Below, in pieces: positions 56,630-64,000 of a stretch of 64,000 nt of DNA. Origin of the DNA: Vicinamibacterales bacterium (GTDB lineage Bacteria > Acidobacteriota > Vicinamibacteria > Vicinamibacterales > 2-12-FULL-66-21); NCBI GenBank assembly GCA_036496585.1, contig DASXLB010000010.1, positions 1 through 64,000 of the forward strand. The letters run 5' to 3'. Within the stretch, counting starts at the first letter, position 1. The number at the start of each line of letters is the position of its first letter. The position numbers were made by a program, and so were the translations under genes. The notes beneath the pieces were generated by a model. The model was not told the DNA's origin. It searched no databases and saw only the letters and a program-made list of their open reading frames with translations.

Positions 56630-57137
56630 TTTATTTACTGAGGGGCTTCGCCCCTCGGACTCCCCTGCACGCGCTCTCGCGCGCCGCTTCGCCGGCGCGC
56701 TCCGTTCGCGTGGCTCGCTCGTTGTTCTCGCTCGCGTCGGTCGGCCGTCGTTCTCGCTCGCGCGGCTCGGGCACTGTCACTCGCGCGCGCACGCGGCAGC
56801 TCTCGGGCTTCGGTTCATCACGGGGCTACCGCGGGGATCGCAATCTACCGGCCCGACCGCCATCCGTCCGGATTGGCGACCGCCCCCTGCATCAGGAGGA
56901 CACCCTTGTCCCAGGTAATCTCCGCCAGGACCCCGCCGTCGATCTCCTGCGCCGTGGATCGTCGCCAGGTGCTGCCGCTCGACAGCCTGATCTGCCGCCG
57001 CGACTGCGGCGGCGGCGATGACGATCGAGGCGATGACCATGGACTTCCTTATTATGACCAGCCAGAGGCGCTTCAGATCATGCCACCTGGGTGACGGTGC
57101 GCCGCCGGGCAGGATCGCCGAGGACTATACTCCGCCC
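56630..57137. other. Intergenic region with GC-rich low-complexity DNA and a hairpin
   Basis: About 500 bases separate divergent genes. A tight hairpin, GAGGGGC-TTC-GCCCCTC, lies at 56640-56656 next to the small coiled-coil gene's start. From 56668 to about 56810 the DNA is a GC-rich run with recurrent CGCGC, TCGCTCG and GTTCTCGCTCGCG segments, resembling decayed repeats. The part near 56845-57040 may be a frame-disrupted gene remnant, listed separately. I see no RNA gene. Confidence 0.5.
56845..57040 (-). pseudogene. Possible frame-disrupted secreted small protein
   Basis: From an ATG at 57040 the first 20 residues (MVIASIVIAAAAVAAADQAV) look like a signal peptide, but the rest of that frame is not protein-like. 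Changing frame once, near 57000-56985, gives STAQEIDGGVLAEITWDKGV followed by LLMQGAVANPDGWRSGR and a stop at 56845. That second part has protein-like composition. The most economical reading is a short secreted protein broken by a single frameshift. No family is known, and chance cannot be excluded. Confidence 0.3.
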
Positions 57138-58208
57138 ATGAAGGCGTATCTCGCGGTGACCGCGCTGCTGTTGGGTTTGCCGGCGGGGTATCGGGGCGTG
57201 GCCGTCGATGCCATGCTGGCCGGCGATCAGATGGGGGCGCGCCGGCCGGACGTCCTGAAAGAACCGGCGCGGCCGGGTTCGGAAGGGGCGCCCAAGCAGT
57301 CGTCGCCCGCGTCGCCGCCTCCTCCCGATGCGGAAATCTACCTGGCGCCGCTGACCCGCGAGAACGGGCGGGTCACGGTCGGCACCGCGGTCAACATCAC
57401 CAACAACCCCGGCTACGACAACCAGCCGTTCTTTTCGTCCGATGGCCGATCGATCCTGTTCACGTCGATGCGCCCGTCACCGGCGCTGAGCGGCGGTTCC
57501 GGCGCGCCGCAGACCGACATCTTCCGCTACGACCTCGCGTCGCAGGCGATCGTCCGCGTCACCCAGACGCCCGAGAGCGAGTACTCGCCGACGCCGATGC
57601 TCGACGGTCGGCGGCTTTCGGTCGTGCGCGTCGAGGCGGATGGGACGCAGCGGCTGGCCAGTATCACGCCGGATGGCCCAACGATCCAGATGGACGTGAT
57701 CCTGCCGGACGTCAAGCCGGTCGGGTATCACGCGTGGGCCGACGATCAGACGCTCGCGCTGTTCGTGCTCGGAGCCAACCGCGCTCCCGCGACGCTTCAG
57801 CTCGGCGACACCCGGACCGGCCGGGCGCGTGTCGTTGCGACCGATGTCGGGCGCTCGATTCTGCGCATGCCTGGGACCGGTCCCAGCCGTCATATCAGCT
57901 TCGTGCAGCGGGAACGCGCCGGTGAGACCACGACGCTCGTCGTCAAGGAACTCGATCCGGCAACCGGCGCGATCACCGCATTGACGCCGTCGGTCGCCGG
58001 CAGCCGCGAGGCGGACCTCGCGTGGATGCCGGACGGCACGCTGCTGATGGCGAAGGACGAGGAGCTGTTCGCCTGGCGGCGCGGCGACGCGGCGTGGACG
58101 CCCGTGGCGGATCTTTCACGGCTGGGCTTGCGCAGCGTCTCGCGACTGGCTGTCAGCCCGCAGGGCGACCGGCTCGCGCTCGTCGGACTCCCGCCGAAGA
58201 CGCGTTGA
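57138..58208 (+). CDS. Secreted PD40/TolB-like beta-propeller protein
   Basis: The product has 356 residues with a signal-like N-terminus (YLAVTALLLGLPAGYRGVAV). Residues from about 75 show WD40-like PD40 blades: YDNQPFFSSDGRSILFTSMRPSP, TDIFRYDLASQAIVRVTQTPESEYSPTPMLDGRRLSVVR, SREADLAWMPDGTLLMAKDEELFAW. TolB-like propellers serve as protein-binding platforms in the periplasm; no catalytic residue is visible. The ATG at 57138 is preferred because it starts the hydrophobic leader. The receiver gene follows 25 nt downstream. Confidence 0.75.
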   Translation: MKAYLAVTALLLGLPAGYRGVAVDAMLAGDQMGARRPDVLKEPARPGSEGAPKQSSPASPPPPDAEIYLAPLTRENGRVTVGTAVNITNNPGYDNQPFFSSDGRSILFTSMRPSPALSGGSGAPQTDIFRYDLASQAIVRVTQTPESEYSPTPMLDGRRLSVVRVEADGTQRLASITPDGPTIQMDVILPDVKPVGYHAWADDQTLALFVLGANRAPATLQLGDTRTGRARVVATDVGRSILRMPGTGPSRHISFVQRERAGETTTLVVKELDPATGAITALTPSVAGSREADLAWMPDGTLLMAKDEELFAWRRGDAAWTPVADLSRLGLRSVSRLAVSPQGDRLALVGLPPKTR

Positions 58209-58232
58209 TATACTGATCTCGGGAGTGCTTTC

Positions 58233-58637
58233 GTGTCCGCGGGCGAGCCTGCTCTGGTCCTACTCGTAGAAGACGATCCCGACGGGCGATTACTGTTCGC
58301 CGACTGGTTGCGCGACGCCGGCTTCCGGGTGGAAACGGCGCACAACGGCCTGCAGGCGCTCGAGCGCGCAGTCGAACTCCGTCCGGACGCGATTCTCACC
58401 GACCTCGACATCCCGGGCATCGACGGCTACGAGCTGACACGCCGCATCAAGAACGGCCCGTGGACCGCCTCGGTGCCGGTGCTGGCCGTGACGGGCTATG
58501 GTCCATTCACGCAGGATCCCTCCCGCGCCGACCGCGCCGGTTGCGACGCAATTCTGCCCAAGCCCTGCGATCGCGGCGACCTCATCACGACGCTGAATGA
58601 GCTGATTGCCGCGGCGCGCCGCCAGCAAAACGCGTAG
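58233..58637 (+). CDS. Stand-alone response regulator receiver protein
   Basis: The product has 134 residues and is a single receiver domain. Acidic residues are in LLVEDDPDG, phosphoacceptor Asp57 is in AILTDLDIPGIDGYE, Thr is in LAVTGYG and Lys is in ILPKPCDR. It has no output domain and no adjacent kinase, like the receiver gene starting at 341. The GTG at 58233 follows GGGAGT at 58221. It could work in a phosphorelay or bind a partner directly. The next gene encodes a PHP-domain protein. Confidence 0.88.
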   Translation: MSAGEPALVLLVEDDPDGRLLFADWLRDAGFRVETAHNGLQALERAVELRPDAILTDLDIPGIDGYELTRRIKNGPWTASVPVLAVTGYGPFTQDPSRADRAGCDAILPKPCDRGDLITTLNELIAAARRQQNA

Positions 58638-58706
58638 CGGCCGCGGCCTGCTGCTGCGCTGGTCGACCGGCGCGAACAGCGAGCCGGCGGTCCAGGAGGC
58701 ACTCAT

Positions 58707-59858
58707 GTGGGCGTGAGACGGACCAACTTGAAAGATCAGATCGGCGGTGATCTCAACATCGCCGCCGCGAGCCTGTTGCAGGATCTCGCGCTCCTGCAGC
58801 CGAACGAGCGCAGCCGTTTCGGCTACAAGCGCGCGGCGAAAGCGCTGGCGGCCGGTATCGATCGGCCGATCGCCGATCTGATTGCCGAGGGCACCTTCCG
58901 CGAAATCCCGTGCGTGGGCGCGGCGACAGAGCGCGTGGCGGTCGAACTGGTGCAGACCGGCGCCTCGCCGACCGTCGACCGCGCGGTCGAGAGTTCGCCG
59001 CGGCGGACTGAGGTGGAGAAGCGGCGGCGGTTCCGCCGCGCGTACCTGAGCCGCTATGCCATGCGGTTGGCGATGGACGCGCGGCTGCCGGCATCGGTGG
59101 TGTCGCGCGCCCGGTATCTCGGCGACCTGCAGATGCACTCGACCTGGAGCGATGGGGTCGAAACGATCGCGGGGCTGGCGGAAGGTGCCGCCGCGCTCGG
59201 CTGGAGACGGATCGGCGTCACCGACCATTCGTATGGGCTGCCGATCGCGCGGGGCATGAGCATGGACGCCGTTCGACGGCAGCATCGCGAGATCGACGCG
59301 CTCAACGAGGAGCTGGCCGGCCGCGTACGCGTCTACAAGGGGGTCGAGGCCAACATTCTCGCCGACGGCTCTCTGGATCTGCAGGCTGACGAACGCCCGC
59401 TCTTCGACTACGTGATCGCGTCGCCCCACTCGGCGCTGCGTTCCGGCGCCGACCAGACCGCGCGTATGCTGGGCGCCGTGTCGCTCCCAGGCGTCGCCAT
59501 ACTGGGCCACCCCCAGGGACGCATGTACAACAACCGGCCGGGCGTGACCGCCGACTGGCGGCGCGTCTTCCGCGAAGCGGCGGCGCGCGACGTGGCGATC
59601 GAGATCGACGGGAATTGGTACCGGCAGGATGTGGACTACGAGCTGGCCGCGATCGCCACCGCCGAGGGCTGCCTGTTCGCGCTCGACAGCGACGCGCACA
59701 GCCTTTCCGAGTTCGCGTTCACCGACTATGCGATCGCGATCGCCCGGGTCGCCGCGATCCCGGCCGAGCGCGTGGTCAACTGCTGGGACGACCCGACGTT
59801 CGACGCGTGGCTGGATTCGAGGCGCGCCGGGACGCGAGCCGATCGACCGCGCGCCTGA
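58707..59858 (+). CDS. PolX-like protein with N-terminal beta-like domain and PHP phosphoesterase, no polymerase core
   Basis: The product has 383 residues. Residues about 15-95 resemble the 8-kDa/helix-hairpin-helix region of family X polymerases (NIAAASLLQDLALLQPNE, FGYKRAAKALAAGI, EIPCVGAATERVAVELVQTG). The polymerase fingers and palm are absent. Residues 135-383 are a PHP domain with His144 in LQMHSTWSDG, TDHS, Glu in GVEANIL, His in ASPHSALRSG, His in LGHPQG and DSDAHSLSE, the metal-ligand set of PHP phosphoesterases. In PolX this domain is a 3'-5' exonuclease or AP-lyase-associated nuclease. A strong AGGAGG (58693-58698) precedes the GTG. A DNA-repair role is inferred. Confidence 0.85.
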   Translation: MGVRRTNLKDQIGGDLNIAAASLLQDLALLQPNERSRFGYKRAAKALAAGIDRPIADLIAEGTFREIPCVGAATERVAVELVQTGASPTVDRAVESSPRRTEVEKRRRFRRAYLSRYAMRLAMDARLPASVVSRARYLGDLQMHSTWSDGVETIAGLAEGAAALGWRRIGVTDHSYGLPIARGMSMDAVRRQHREIDALNEELAGRVRVYKGVEANILADGSLDLQADERPLFDYVIASPHSALRSGADQTARMLGAVSLPGVAILGHPQGRMYNNRPGVTADWRRVFREAAARDVAIEIDGNWYRQDVDYELAAIATAEGCLFALDSDAHSLSEFAFTDYAIAIARVAAIPAERVVNCWDDPTFDAWLDSRRAGTRADRPRA

Positions 59859-59875
59859 GGTGAGCCGCGATCGTT

Positions 59876-60778
59876 TCAGCGGTGGCGAACCGCCGCGGCG
59901 TAGCGCGAAGCGAGGAGATGACCGAGCCGCGGCTCGAGCGCGCGCGACGCGGCGAGCACGCCGTCGATGTTGACGCCGGTCTGGATGCCGTAGCCGTCGA
60001 GCATGTAGAGGAGATCCTCGGTCGCGAGGTTGCCGGTGGCCCCCGGCGCATACGGGCAGCCGCCCAGACCGCCGGCCGAGGCGTCGAAGACGGCCACGCC
60101 GTGCTGGAGCGCGGCAAGGACGTTCACGAGCGCGGTGCCGCGCGTGTCGTGGAAGTGCAGCGCGATCCGCTCGAGAGGGACGCGGCGCGTAACCGCGTCG
60201 AGCAGCCGCGGCACCTGCGCCGGGTGCGCGATGCCGATCGTGTCGCTGACCGCCACCTCGTAGGCGCCCATCTCGACCAGCGCCGCGCTCACGGTGGCCA
60301 CGGCGTCCGGCGACACCTCGCCTTCGAACGGGCACCCGAACGCCGTCGAGACATAGGCACGCACCCGCAGCCCCGCGTCCCGCGCCCTGGCGCAGACCCC
60401 GGTGTACTGGCGCAGCGATTCCGCGATCGTCTGGTTGATGTTGCGGCGGCTGAACGACTCCGACGCCGCCGCGAAGATCGCCACTTCGTCGGCGCGCGCC
60501 TCGATCGCGCGATCGAGTCCCGCGAGGTTGGGCACGAGCGCCGAGTAGGTCGTGCCGTGCCGCCGGCGGATCCCCGCGAACACGTCCGCGGCGTCGGCCA
60601 TCTGCGGCACCCAGGTCGGGCTGACGAACGCCGACACCTCGATTGCCGCGTGCCCAGCGTCGGCGAGGCGATCGACGAAGGCGATCTTGTCGGTGGTGGC
60701 GATCGGCGCGGCCTCGTTCTGCAGCCCGTCGCGCGGGCCGACCTCGACGATCCGAACGTGGCTGGGCAGCTGGCGCAT
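59876..60778 (-). CDS. mvaB: Hydroxymethylglutaryl-CoA lyase
   Basis: The product has 300 residues. This TIM-barrel lyase splits HMG-CoA into acetyl-CoA and acetoacetate, the last step of leucine breakdown. Motifs include VEVGPRDGLQNE (metal and substrate site), EVSAFVSPTWVPQMADA, STAFGCPFEGEVSP, LHFHDTRGTALVN (His metal ligands) and the signature loop ASAGGLGGCPYAPGATGN with its catalytic Cys. It closes the operon after the carboxylase and hydratase genes, 17 nt after the biotin-carrier gene. The ATG at 60778 is used; the longer open frame overlaps that gene's reading frame and is not protein-like. Confidence 0.93.
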   Translation of the reverse strand: MRQLPSHVRIVEVGPRDGLQNEAAPIATTDKIAFVDRLADAGHAAIEVSAFVSPTWVPQMADAADVFAGIRRRHGTTYSALVPNLAGLDRAIEARADEVAIFAAASESFSRRNINQTIAESLRQYTGVCARARDAGLRVRAYVSTAFGCPFEGEVSPDAVATVSAALVEMGAYEVAVSDTIGIAHPAQVPRLLDAVTRRVPLERIALHFHDTRGTALVNVLAALQHGVAVFDASAGGLGGCPYAPGATGNLATEDLLYMLDGYGIQTGVNIDGVLAASRALEPRLGHLLASRYAAAVRHR

Positions 60779-60795
60779 CTCTATCGTTCCACGCG

Positions 60796-61179
60796 TCACT
60801 CGAGATCGATCAGGCTGACGTCCGGTTGCACCAGATCGCCGACCTTGCAGTGCACGGCCCGGACGCGTCCCTCGCCGGACGCGCGCACCGGCAGCTCCAT
60901 CTTCATCGCTTCGAGCACAATCAGCGTCTGTCCCGCCTCGACCTGGTCGCCCGCAGAGACGTTGATGCCGATCACCGTCGCGGGCATGGGCGAGGTCAGC
61001 GACGCGTGGGTGGGCTGCGTCCGGCGCGGCGCCGCTTCGTCCTCCAGACGATAGACGTCCCCTCGATCGAAGACCCACGTGACTTCGCCGACGGCCACGA
61101 CGAACATCCGCTGCGTCCGATCGCCGTCGCGCACGAGGAGCTCGCCGGCGGCCGGGCCACGGGTGACCGTCAGGCTCAT
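60796..61179 (-). CDS. Biotin-carrier (BCCP-like) subunit, split from the carboxylase alpha chain
   Basis: The product has 127 residues. The C-terminal 75 residues are a biotinyl domain: SPMPATVIGINVSAGDQVEAG, then LEAMKMELPV with the biotin-accepting Lys93. The N-terminal part (GELLVRDGDRTQRMFVVAVGEVTWVFDRGDVYRL) resembles the BT/interdomain segment that links biotin carboxylase to the carrier in fused acyl-CoA carboxylase alpha chains. The ATG overlaps the biotin carboxylase stop as ATGA, so the two products are coupled and together make a normal alpha subunit. Whether this is a true split or a frameshift is discussed in the findings. Confidence 0.88.
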   Translation of the reverse strand: MSLTVTRGPAAGELLVRDGDRTQRMFVVAVGEVTWVFDRGDVYRLEDEAAPRRTQPTHASLTSPMPATVIGINVSAGDQVEAGQTLIVLEAMKMELPVRASGEGRVRAVHCKVGDLVQPDVSLIDLE

Positions 61180-62663
61180 CGTCCCCACCCGCGCAAGTCC
61201 GCCCACGCATCCGCGGCGGGCGGCGCCAGCGGCGACGAGGGACGGCCGGCTGTCCGCGCGAACGCGGCGGCGGCCCGGACGGCCGGCGACGGTTCAGGGA
61301 CGCGCAGCAGATCGGTCAGGTGCGCGTCGATGAAGCCGGTGTCGATCGCGCCGGCGGCGAAGGCCGGGTGCGCGAGCACCGCGATGAGGAACGGGATGTT
61401 GGTCCGCACGCCGAGCACGGGGAACGATCGCAGCGCCGCGATAGCGCGCGCAATCGCGCCGTCGCGCGTGTCGGCGGCGACGGTCAGCTTCGCCAGCATC
61501 GGGTCGTACTGCACCGGGACCTCGGCCCCTTCTTCGACGCCGCTGTCGACGCGAATACCTGGTCCCGACGGCTCCCGGTAGAGCAGCAGCGGGCCGGCCT
61601 GGGGCAGGAAGCCAGCCGCCGGATCCTCGGCGTAGACGCGGCACTCGATCGCATGGCCGCGCTGCGTCAGCTGGGCCTGGGTCCACGGCAGATCGCCGCC
61701 GGCCGCGACGTGCAGCTGCGCGCGCACCAGATCGGTGCCGGTGACCAGTTCGGTGACCGGATGCTCGACCTGGAGTCGCGTGTTCATCTCGAGAAAATAG
61801 AACCGTGCCGCGTCGCCCTGCCCTTCGAGCAGGAACTCGATCGTGCCCGCGTTGACGTAGCCGCAGGCGCGGGCCGCCGCGACTGCCGCCTCGCCCATGC
61901 GCGCGCGCAAGGCCGGCGTGAGCGCCGTCGACGGGCTCTCCTCGATCACCTTCTGGTGCCGCCGCTGCACGGAGCAGTCGCGCTCGAAGAGGTGGACAGC
62001 GTGTCCGTGCGCGTCGGCGAAGACCTGGATCTCCACGGGGCGCGGTCGCTCGACCAGCCGTTCGACGTAGAGCGTACCGTCGCCAAACGCCGCCTGCGCC
62101 TCACGCCGCGCCGAGGGAATGGCCTCGGCCAGCGCGCCGGCCTCGCGCGCGACGCGCATCCCCTTGCCGCCGCCGCCGGCCGACGCCTTGATCAGCACGG
62201 GAAACCCGATCTCGTTCGCGGCTGCCGCGATCCCGGGGTCGCCCTGGTCGGTGGGGGTTCGGCCGGGCACGACGGGGACCCCTGCCGCCTCCATCAGCCG
62301 GCGTGCGCCGATCTTCGAGCCCATGGCGTCGATCGCGGCCGGCGGCGGCCCGACGAAGATCAATCCCGCCGCCTCGCAGGCCCGCGCGAACGCGGCGCGC
62401 TCGGACAGAAACCCGTAGCCGGGATGGACCGCGTCGGCCCCCGTCGACGCCGCGGCGTCGAGGATCACCGGGATCCGCAGGTAGCTCTCCGCTGCGGGCG
62501 CGGGTCCGACGCGCACCGCGAAGTCGGCGGCGCGCACGTGCGGCGCGGTCGCATCCGGATCGGAATACACCGCGACCGTCTCGACGCCGAGCTCGCGGCA
62601 GGCTCGCACGATCCGCAGCGCGATTTCGCCGCGGTTGGCGATCAGGAGCCGCCGGACAGCCAT
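61176..62663 (-). CDS. liuD: Biotin carboxylase subunit of methylcrotonyl-CoA carboxylase
   Basis: The product has 495 residues. The biotin carboxylase fold is complete: N-domain LLIANRGEIALRIVRACRELG, ATP-grasp Gly-rich loop SAGGGGKGMR, HLFERDCSVQRRHQKVIEESP, the catalytic EMNTRLQVEHPVTE and the C-domain QYDPMLAKL. It ends shortly after, at WADLRGWGR, where fused alpha chains continue into the BT and biotinyl domains. With ATP and bicarbonate it carboxylates the carrier biotin. Gene context (carboxyltransferase, hydratase, HMG-CoA lyase) points to 3-methylcrotonyl-CoA as the acyl acceptor. The ATG at 62663 overlaps the hydratase gene by 22 nt. Confidence 0.9.
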   Translation of the reverse strand: MAVRRLLIANRGEIALRIVRACRELGVETVAVYSDPDATAPHVRAADFAVRVGPAPAAESYLRIPVILDAAASTGADAVHPGYGFLSERAAFARACEAAGLIFVGPPPAAIDAMGSKIGARRLMEAAGVPVVPGRTPTDQGDPGIAAAANEIGFPVLIKASAGGGGKGMRVAREAGALAEAIPSARREAQAAFGDGTLYVERLVERPRPVEIQVFADAHGHAVHLFERDCSVQRRHQKVIEESPSTALTPALRARMGEAAVAAARACGYVNAGTIEFLLEGQGDAARFYFLEMNTRLQVEHPVTELVTGTDLVRAQLHVAAGGDLPWTQAQLTQRGHAIECRVYAEDPAAGFLPQAGPLLLYREPSGPGIRVDSGVEEGAEVPVQYDPMLAKLTVAADTRDGAIARAIAALRSFPVLGVRTNIPFLIAVLAHPAFAAGAIDTGFIDAHLTDLLRVPEPSPAVRAAAAFARTAGRPSSPLAPPAADAWADLRGWGR

Positions 62664-63424
62664 GACGGAATGCGTTTGTCGAGGAAGGCGCGCATGCCTT
62701 CCTGGCCTTCCGGCGAAACCCGCCGGTCGGCGATGGCATTGACGGTCAGTTCGGCAGCCGCCGTGCGGTCCGCCCCCGCGACCGCGGCGATCAGCTCCTT
62801 GGCGGCGGCCACCGCGCGCGGAGCCGAGGTCAACAGATCGTTGACGTATTTGGCGACGATGCGATCGATCTCGGCCGCATCGCCGATCGCATGCACCAGG
62901 CCGACCTCCCGCGCGCGGGCCGCCGAGAATCGCGCGCCGGTCAGGAAGAGTTCGCGCGCGGCCGACCGGCCAATCTTGGCGAGCGCGTACGGCGCGATGA
63001 CCGCGGGCAGGATCCCCAGCTTCACCTCGGTGAACCCGAACATCGCATCCTCGGCCGCGACGACGATGTCGCAGACCGCGGCCAGGCCGACGCCGCCGCC
63101 GAGCGCCGCGCCGTGGACGCGCCCGATGAGCGGAATGGGCAGTGCGTCGAGCGCGGCGAACATCCGGGCCATCATGCGGGCGTCGCGGACGTTCTCGTCG
63201 CGCGAGTAGCCGACCATCTTCGACATCCACGTCAGATCCGCGCCAGCGCAGAACGCCTTGCCGGCGCCGGCGAGCACCGCGACGCGGGCCTGGCCGTCGG
63301 CCGTTACCGACTCCGCCCAGCTGGTCAGCTCGGCCATGAGCGATTCGTCGAACGCGTTGCGCACGTCGGGCCGGTTGAGCGTGACGCGCAGGACCGGTCC
63401 GTCTTCAGCGACGAGTAGCGTCAT
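62642..63424 (-). CDS. liuC: Enoyl-CoA hydratase family, probable methylglutaconyl-CoA hydratase
   Basis: The product has 260 residues. It has the crotonase fold with the oxyanion-hole segments AFCAGADLTWM and GRVHGAALGGGVGLAAVCDIV, the FGFTEVKLGILPA loop carrying the catalytic Glu region, and the C-terminal helices. In this neighbourhood it would hydrate 3-methylglutaconyl-CoA to HMG-CoA, between the carboxylase and the lyase. A general enoyl-CoA hydratase role is the alternative. The ATG at 63424 is preferred; upstream in-frame codons belong to the carboxyltransferase in another frame. Spacing to neighbours is 16 nt upstream and a 22-nt overlap downstream. Confidence 0.88.
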   Translation of the reverse strand: MTLLVAEDGPVLRVTLNRPDVRNAFDESLMAELTSWAESVTADGQARVAVLAGAGKAFCAGADLTWMSKMVGYSRDENVRDARMMARMFAALDALPIPLIGRVHGAALGGGVGLAAVCDIVVAAEDAMFGFTEVKLGILPAVIAPYALAKIGRSAARELFLTGARFSAARAREVGLVHAIGDAAEIDRIVAKYVNDLLTSAPRAVAAAKELIAAVAGADRTAAAELTVNAIADRRVSPEGQEGMRAFLDKRIPSWLSGGS

Positions 63425-63440
63425 ACAGTGGCCCGCCTGG

Positions 63441-64000
<560 letters not shown>

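Noticed and set aside
56640..56656. Rho-independent terminator at the GAGGGGC-TTC-GCCCCTC hairpin
   Set aside because: It lies at the 5' side of both flanking divergent genes and has no T-run, so there is no transcript for it to end.

Overview
The window is GC-rich chromosomal DNA that most resembles an Acidobacteriota genome of the Vicinamibacteria type. Three things point there: two orphan 'ADOP'-type FtsX/MacB permeases with no ABC ATPase beside them, two Oar-like TonB-dependent receptors with an N-terminal carboxypeptidase-regulatory domain, and many secreted hydrolases and beta-propeller proteins with classical or Tat signals. This is inference from gene content; there is no rRNA or tRNA in the window to confirm it.

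Layout. The first 180 bases are the end of an IS21-family element, with istA running off the left edge. Bases 341-8490 hold an orphan receiver, small secreted proteins and lipoproteins (two are tandem Sel1-like paralogs), a J-domain protein, a sulfatase and a zinc-ribbon protein. Bases 8545-19590 form a hydrolase/oxidoreductase neighbourhood: a glucuronoyl-esterase/SGNH fusion whose start codon abuts that of a PQQ dehydrogenase, a DUF1593 protein, two tandem Nif3-like proteins, a type-B carboxylesterase, a GNAT acetyltransferase and an ATP-grasp protein. Bases 19592-26498 contain two unusual intergenic inverted repeats, a TonB receptor and a multidomain PIG-L protein.

Bases 26593-32103 are a compact six-gene operon (TPR membrane protein, VWA, MoxR ATPase, DUF58, BatD/MxaA-like, VWA). 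Its gene types match the methanol-dehydrogenase maturation set mxaK-L-R-S-A-C. Two perfect 24-nt palindromes lie directly upstream. Next come an ADOP permease, an RND tripartite efflux operon (40131 to 34752, minus strand), a pseudo-receiver, and a run of a TonB receptor, a PepSY-like protein, an OmpR-type regulator, a histidine kinase and a beta-propeller protein (40649-46881). A convergent paralogous propeller and a second ADOP permease follow.

Bases 50539-59858 carry an alpha/beta hydrolase, an M24 peptidase, a zinc-ribbon/receiver fusion, MurJ, an M28 peptidase, a small coiled-coil protein, a PD40-type propeller, another orphan receiver, and a PolX-like protein that keeps the beta-like N-domain and PHP domain but has no polymerase core. 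The right end (64000 to 59876, minus strand) is a leucine-catabolism (liu) operon: carboxyltransferase, methylglutaconyl-CoA hydratase, biotin carboxylase, a separately encoded biotin-carrier domain, and HMG-CoA lyase.

The best candidates for closer study are the mxa-like operon with its palindromic leader, the CATATG back-to-back start between an esterase fusion and a PQQ dehydrogenase, the long inverted repeat built of GGTGCTAAGGGTGC units, and the split methylcrotonyl-CoA carboxylase alpha subunit.
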